Origin: Solirubrobacteraceae bacterium
GTDB taxonomy: Bacteria > Actinomycetota > Thermoleophilia > Solirubrobacterales > Solirubrobacteraceae
Assembly (NCBI GenBank): GCA_019683665.1
Contig: JADGIB010000049.1
Span: forward strand, 1 to 16,024
Direction: 5' to 3'
Length of the DNA stretch: 16,024 nt
Under the pieces are notes generated by a model. The model saw only the letters and a program-made list of their open reading frames with translations. It did no database searches and was not told the DNA's origin. Shown here one piece after another: positions 13,108 through 16,024 of the stretch (positions within the stretch are counted from its first letter, which is position 1; each line of letters starts with the position of its first letter). The translations under genes were made by a program, and so were the position numbers.

Positions 13108-14006
13108 CGATCCTCCTCCTCCAGGCGCCGCGCCAGCCACTGGGTGGCGTCCAGGCTGGCCTCGGCCCCCTCCGACAGCATGAACGCGAACGACTGCCAG
13201 ACGTGCGGCATCTGCGGCCACACGTCGAGCGTCACCCGCACGCCGCAGTGGCCCGCCCGGGCGGCGAGGCGGACGGCGTCGTCCAGCAGGATCTCGCACG
13301 AGCCGACGGTGATCAGCAGCGGCGGCAGGCCCGACAGGTCGGCCTCGACCGGCGAGGCGAGCGGCTCGGCCGGGTCGGCCCCGTTCAGGTACCGGTCCGC
13401 GCTCGCCCGCAGGTCCTCGGCGGTGAGCGACAGGTCCTCGGCGGCCTTGCTCTCGTAGGACGGGGCGTCGCAGCGCAGGTCGGCCCACGGCGACAGCAGC
13501 AGCGCGCCGGCGGGCATCGGCAGCCCCGCGTCGCGGGCGGCGACGAGCAGCGAGGCGGCCAGCCCGCCGCCCGCCGAGTCGCCGGCGACGACGATCTGGC
13601 CGGGCCGGCGGCCCTCGTCGAGGAGCGCCCGGTAGGCGGCGAGCGCGTCGTCGACGGCGGCCGGGAAGGGGTGCTCGGGCGCGAGCCGGTAGTCGACGGC
13701 GATGCCGGTGACGCCGGTGTCGCGGGCCAGGCCGGACCAGAACGCGCGGTAGCCGTGCGCGGAGCCGATGACGAACGCGCCGCCGTGCAGGTAGAGCATG
13801 ACGCGCTCCTCGCTGGCCCCGGGCGGGGTGGCCCGCAGCGCCGGGACGCCGCCGACGGTCGTCTCCTCGAACGCGATCGCCTCGTCGAGGGGCGCCGCCG
13901 CCAGCATCGCCTCGAAGTTCGCGCGCGCGGCGTCGACGGGCCCGGCCAGCGCCAGGTCCGTCTCGCGCAGGATCGACCGGACGACCTCGAGCTCCTGCAG
14001 GCTCAT
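13104..14006 (-). CDS. Alpha/beta hydrolase, HSL (GDXG) family esterase
   Basis: The 300-residue protein is a hormone-sensitive-lipase-type carboxylesterase. It has LYLHGGAFVIGS with the HGG oxyanion-hole motif (74-76), DYRLAPEHPFPAAVDD (105-120), nucleophile Ser144 in GDSAGGG (142-148), and MPHVWQSF with the likely catalytic His268. At the usual DPLxD position it reads CEILLDD (237-243), so the catalytic acid is probably Glu238 or one of the following Asp residues. No signal peptide is seen, so it is cytoplasmic. It is the first gene of a coupled pair: its stop overlaps the BVMO ATG. An esterase joined to a BVMO fits hydrolysis of the ester that the BVMO makes. The start ATG 14006 has a long purine-rich ribosome binding site and a possible promoter upstream. 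Confidence 0.92.
   Translation of the reverse strand: MSLQELEVVRSILRETDLALAGPVDAARANFEAMLAAAPLDEAIAFEETTVGGVPALRATPPGASEERVMLYLHGGAFVIGSAHGYRAFWSGLARDTGVTGIAVDYRLAPEHPFPAAVDDALAAYRALLDEGRRPGQIVVAGDSAGGGLAASLLVAARDAGLPMPAGALLLSPWADLRCDAPSYESKAAEDLSLTAEDLRASADRYLNGADPAEPLASPVEADLSGLPPLLITVGSCEILLDDAVRLAARAGHCGVRVTLDVWPQMPHVWQSFAFMLSEGAEASLDATQWLARRLEEEDR
13111..13122 (-). promoter_or_regulatory. ribosome binding site of the BVMO gene
   Basis: A run of GGA triplets (GGAGGAGGAGGA) lies 3-15 nt before the BVMO ATG, inside the end of the esterase gene. It fixes the BVMO start and points to independent ribosome entry besides the ATGA coupling. Confidence 0.8.
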
Positions 14007-14010
14007 GCCT

Positions 14011-14045
14011 CTTCCTCTCCTCCTCTGGGACCGCGCCGAACGCTA
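14011..14045 (-). promoter_or_regulatory. putative -10 element and ribosome binding site of the esterase-BVMO operon
   Basis: TAGCGT (14040-14045), the same hexamer as in front of comM, ends 33 nt before the esterase ATG. A purine-rich stretch (AGGAGGAGAGG and following, about 14011-14026) lies between them. This predicts a short leader of about 26 nt with a good ribosome binding site. The -35 region is weak. Confidence 0.45.
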
Positions 14046-14095
14046 CGGCCCCGGGCACGGCGCGTCCTGACCGTGCGTGCAGGGGTGCTTGATCC

Positions 14096-14212
14096 CTAGC
14101 GCGAGGCGGCGGCGAGCGCGAGGGCGACCTTCACGAGGGAGCGCGCCAGCGACGGGCCGACGTAGACGGTCCCCAGGTCGGGATGATGGGACAAAGTTGA
14201 CATGGGCGTCAT
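14096..14212 (-). CDS. possible small ORF of unknown function (38 codons)
   Basis: An ATG at 14212 opens 38 codons to a TAG at 14096-14098; a second in-frame ATG at 14203 would give 35. The first dozen codons are mixed, while the later ones have G or C at nearly every third position like the real genes here. The C-terminal half (GPSLARSLVKVALALAAASR) could form a partly hydrophobic helix. There is no ribosome binding site and no -10-like hexamer at a leaderless distance, and I recognise no family. It may be chance or a gene remnant. Confidence 0.2.
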   Translation of the reverse strand: MTPMSTLSHHPDLGTVYVGPSLARSLVKVALALAAASR

Positions 14213-14227
14213 GTTCGCAGAGCGAAC
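14200..14227. repeat. two overlapping inverted repeats, operator-like
   Basis: ACATG (14200-14204) and CATGT (14210-14214) form a 5-bp inverted repeat with a 5-nt spacer. It is followed by GTTCGC (14213-14218) and GCGAAC (14222-14227) with a 3-nt spacer. They lie in the AT-richer part of the gap upstream of the esterase-BVMO operon. Protein binding is a guess. Confidence 0.4.
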
Positions 14228-14295
14228 GCGTCCGCGATGGGAGATCGGTCACGCAGCGGACGGATCGACGACGCCCGCACGCGCCGGGCCGGCCG

Positions 14296-14323
14296 GCGGG
14301 CCGGACGCTCGCGGGCCGGACGC
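14296..14323. repeat. two-copy direct repeat after smc
   Basis: GCGGGCCGGACGC occurs at 14296-14308 and 14311-14323, a 15-nt period, ending 3 nt from the smc stop codon. Similar degenerate sequence continues to about 14281. Confidence 0.5.
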
Positions 14324-14326
14324 CGC

Positions 14327-16024
14327 TCAGGCCGCCTCGGCGGGCGCCGGCTCGGCGTCGCGCTTCTTCGGCAGCCGGCGGCTGACGACCTTCGAGACGC
14401 CGTCGCCGCCCATCGACACGCCGTAGAGCCAGTCGGCCGCCTCCATCGTCTTCTTCTGGTGGGTGACGACGATGAACTGGGCGCGGTCGGCGTAGCGGGT
14501 CAGCAGCGACAGGAAGCGCTCGAGGTTGAGGTCGTCGAGCGCGGCCTCGACCTCGTCGAGGATGTAGAACGGGCACGGGCGGGCCAGGAAGACCGCGAAC
14601 AGGAACGCGACCGCCGTCATCGACTTCTCGCCGCCCGACAGGAGCGTCAGGCGCTTCATGGACTTGCCGGCCGGCGTGATCTCGATCTCGACGCCGAGGA
14701 GGTCGTCGTCGTCGTCGACCGGGGCCTCCTCGGCCTCGGCCGCCGCCTCGATCGCGGCCTCCGTCGCCGCCTCGGCGCCCTCGCCCTCGGCCCCGCCGAG
14801 CACCGGGCGCGGCCCCGCGTCCTCGCGCACGAGCCGCAGCCGGCCGCGGCCGCCCGGGAAGACCTGGGCGGCGAGCTCCTCGAAGTTCTTCGCCGCCGCC
14901 TTGAACGTCGCCTCGAACGTCTCGCGGATCTCGCGGTCGGTGTCGCGGATGAGCTGCTTGAGCTCGCGCAGCGCCGTCTCCAGGTCCTGGCGCTGGGCCT
15001 CGAGCTCCTCGACGTGGGCGACCGCCTCGGCGTACTCCTGCTTGGCCAGCGGGTTCACCGGCCCGAGCTGCTCGCGCCGCTTGGCCAGCCGCTCGATGCG
15101 GGCGCGCAGCTGCTCGGCCTCCTGCGGGTCGAGCGGCTCCTGCGCCGGCTCGGCCTCGAGCCCGAGCTTCTCGGCCAGCGCCGCCAGCTCCTGGGAGGCC
15201 TCGGCCTCGGCGTCGCGCAGCTGCTGGGCGCGGACCTCGGCCCGGGTCACCGCCTCGCCGCGCTCGCGCAGGAGCTGCTGGATCTCGGCCTCCTCGCGGG
15301 CGCAGGCGCGCAGCCGCTCGGCAACGCCCTCGCCGGCGGCGCGGTCGGCGGCCAGCTCGGCCTCGAGCGCCTCGACGCGGTTGGCCACCGCGGCGGCGAC
15401 CCGGCCCAGCGTCTCGGCCAGCGCCCGCGCCTGCGGCAGCAGCCGCTCGTCGCCGGCGCGCTGGGCGCGCAGGTGCTCGAGGCGCCGGGTGCGCTCGGCC
15501 CGCTCGCGGGCGGCCCGCTCGGCGGTGCGCCGCTCGGCCGCCAGCTCGCCCTCGACCTGGGCGCGGCGGACGGCGGCCGCGCCCTCCTGCGGCGCCTTGC
15601 GGCGCTGCTCGATGAGCCAGCCGGCCCGGCGCAGCTCCTCCGCGGCGGCCGACCGCTCACGGTCGGCCTGGCGGGCGGCGCGGTCGGCCTCCTCGCGGGC
15701 GGCGTCGGCGGCGGCGACCCGCTCGGCGGCGCGCTCGGCCGCGGCCAGCGCCTCCTGCTCGGCCTGGACGGCCCGCTCGGACTCGGCGATGAGCCGGTCG
15801 CGGCGGTTGCGCTCGGCCAGGACGCGCTCGGCCCCGCCGGACGGGACCTGGCGCAGCTCGCGGGTGGCCGGCGACCAGGCGCGCCCGGTCCGCGTCACCG
15901 CCGTGCCGGCGAACCCGGCGGGCAGGCCGGCGAGGTCCTCGACGACCCAGACGTCGCGCAGCAGGTCGAGCGCCGCCTGCGGCCCCTGGACGAGCTCGGC
16001 CAGCGCGACCGCGCCCTCGACCGG
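14327..16024 (-). CDS. smc: Chromosome segregation protein SMC, C-terminal half (truncated by window edge)
   Basis: SMC dimers organise and segregate the chromosome as ATP-driven DNA clamps. The frame stays open without a stop to the last base (565 codons); the N-terminal half is outside the window, and the GTG at 15898 is not the start. The first visible residues (DVWVVEDLAGLP..., then TRTGRAWSP) are the end of the hinge domain. Next is a long Ala/Glu/Arg-rich coiled coil (to about 14970), then the C-terminal ATPase head with FEELAAQVFPGGRGRLRLV, the signature LLSGGEKSMTAVAF, Walker B PFYILDEVEAALDD and the D-loop/H-loop region ending VVTHQKKTMEAADWLYGV. Between GRLRLV and the ITPAGK strand the head has an extra Ala/Glu/Asp-rich insertion (about 14698-14810) ending in five consecutive Asp. 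The stop is followed by short direct repeats. Confidence 0.96.
   Translation of the reverse strand, partial: PVEGAVALAELVQGPQAALDLLRDVWVVEDLAGLPAGFAGTAVTRTGRAWSPATRELRQVPSGGAERVLAERNRRDRLIAESERAVQAEQEALAAAERAAERVAAADAAREEADRAARQADRERSAAAEELRRAGWLIEQRRKAPQEGAAAVRRAQVEGELAAERRTAERAARERAERTRRLEHLRAQRAGDERLLPQARALAETLGRVAAAVANRVEALEAELAADRAAGEGVAERLRACAREEAEIQQLLRERGEAVTRAEVRAQQLRDAEAEASQELAALAEKLGLEAEPAQEPLDPQEAEQLRARIERLAKRREQLGPVNPLAKQEYAEAVAHVEELEAQRQDLETALRELKQLIRDTDREIRETFEATFKAAAKNFEELAAQVFPGGRGRLRLVREDAGPRPVLGGAEGEGAEAATEAAIEAAAEAEEAPVDDDDDLLGVEIEITPAGKSMKRLTLLSGGEKSMTAVAFLFAVFLARPCPFYILDEVEAALDDLNLERFLSLLTRYADRAQFIVVTHQKKTMEAADWLYGVSMGGDGVSKVVSRRLPKKRDAEPAPAEAA

Larger units (their letters stand above)
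14007..14326. other. 320-nt gap between the esterase gene and smc
   Basis: The gap holds the putative esterase promoter near its left end, a possible 38-codon minus-strand ORF in the middle (14096-14212), two small inverted repeats (14200-14227), a TTGACA hexamer on the plus strand (14197-14202) with no matching -10 box or downstream gene, and a 15-nt-period direct repeat just after the smc stop. The stretch 14185-14215 is clearly richer in A+T than its surroundings. No RNA gene or protein homology is recognised. Confidence 0.6.

Noticed and set aside
13108..14058. N-terminal extension of the BVMO frame, giving an apparent 857-residue fusion
   Set aside because: The extension reads the esterase gene out of frame and has no similarity to anything. 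The BVMO has its own ATG with a strong ribosome binding site.
14197..14225. Plus-strand promoter with TTGACA at 14197
   Set aside because: There is no -10-like hexamer at 16-18 nt and no plus-strand gene downstream.
1..16024. CRISPR array, tRNA, rRNA, insertion sequence or attachment site
   Set aside because: No regularly spaced repeats, cloverleaf-like sequences, transposase motifs or terminal inverted repeats were seen. The accessory genes show no mobility genes or flanking repeats.

Overview
The window is very G+C-rich (roughly three quarters by eye) with strong G/C preference at third codon positions. It carries the conserved bacterial cell-division, SRP, ribosome-assembly and DNA-processing neighbourhood, almost all on the minus strand. 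Read in that direction the order is smc, ftsY, ffh, rpsP, khpA, rimM, trmD, rplS, lepB, rnhB, comM, dprA, with yraN turned around. Gene content, the DprA CPAC head, the RnhB and LepB sequence style and the base composition suggest a high-GC actinomycetote, possibly Thermoleophilia/Solirubrobacterales. That placement is an inference from style, not a search result.

Layout from the left. Positions 1-457 hold the N-terminal 152 codons of dprA (minus, cut by the window edge), overlapped ATGA by comM (454-1983, minus). A small yraN (2162-2530) lies on the plus strand, divergent from comM and convergent with rnhB. Then come rnhB, lepB and rplS (minus, overlapping starts and stops), then trmD, rimM, khpA and rpsP (minus, tightly packed), then ffh (minus). 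A plus-strand NarL-type sensor histidine kinase (7790-9016) faces an nfeD-SPFH/stomatin pair (9021-10429, minus). ftsY follows (10458-11459, minus). Next is a translationally coupled esterase-Baeyer-Villiger monooxygenase pair (11485-14006, minus). After a 320-nt gap lies the C-terminal half of smc (14327-16024, minus, cut by the window edge).

The housekeeping genes serve related jobs: Ffh/FtsY/LepB in protein export, RpsP/RplS/RimM/TrmD/KhpA in ribosome and tRNA function, and RnhB/YraN/ComM/DprA/SMC in DNA maintenance. The accessory genes sit as two blocks inside this backbone. One is kinase plus nfeD-SPFH between ffh and ftsY (membrane or envelope sensing and quality control). The other is BVMO plus esterase between ftsY and smc, a self-contained ketone to ester to acid plus alcohol module.

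A recurring regulatory pattern stands out. At seven transcription-unit starts (comM, yraN, rpsP, ffh, kinase, nfeD, ftsY) a TAnnnT -10-like hexamer ends only 7-10 nt before the start codon, with no Shine-Dalgarno sequence. This is what leaderless mRNAs look like. Three genes with a close upstream partner or a leader (esterase, BVMO, SPFH) have strong purine-rich ribosome binding sites instead. I do not see a convincing novel defence or mobile system, CRISPR array, IS element, tRNA or rRNA. The strongest points for follow-up are the leaderless promoter pattern, the BVMO-esterase cassette inside the smc-ftsY locus, and the Ala/Glu-rich extensions of L19 and SMC.
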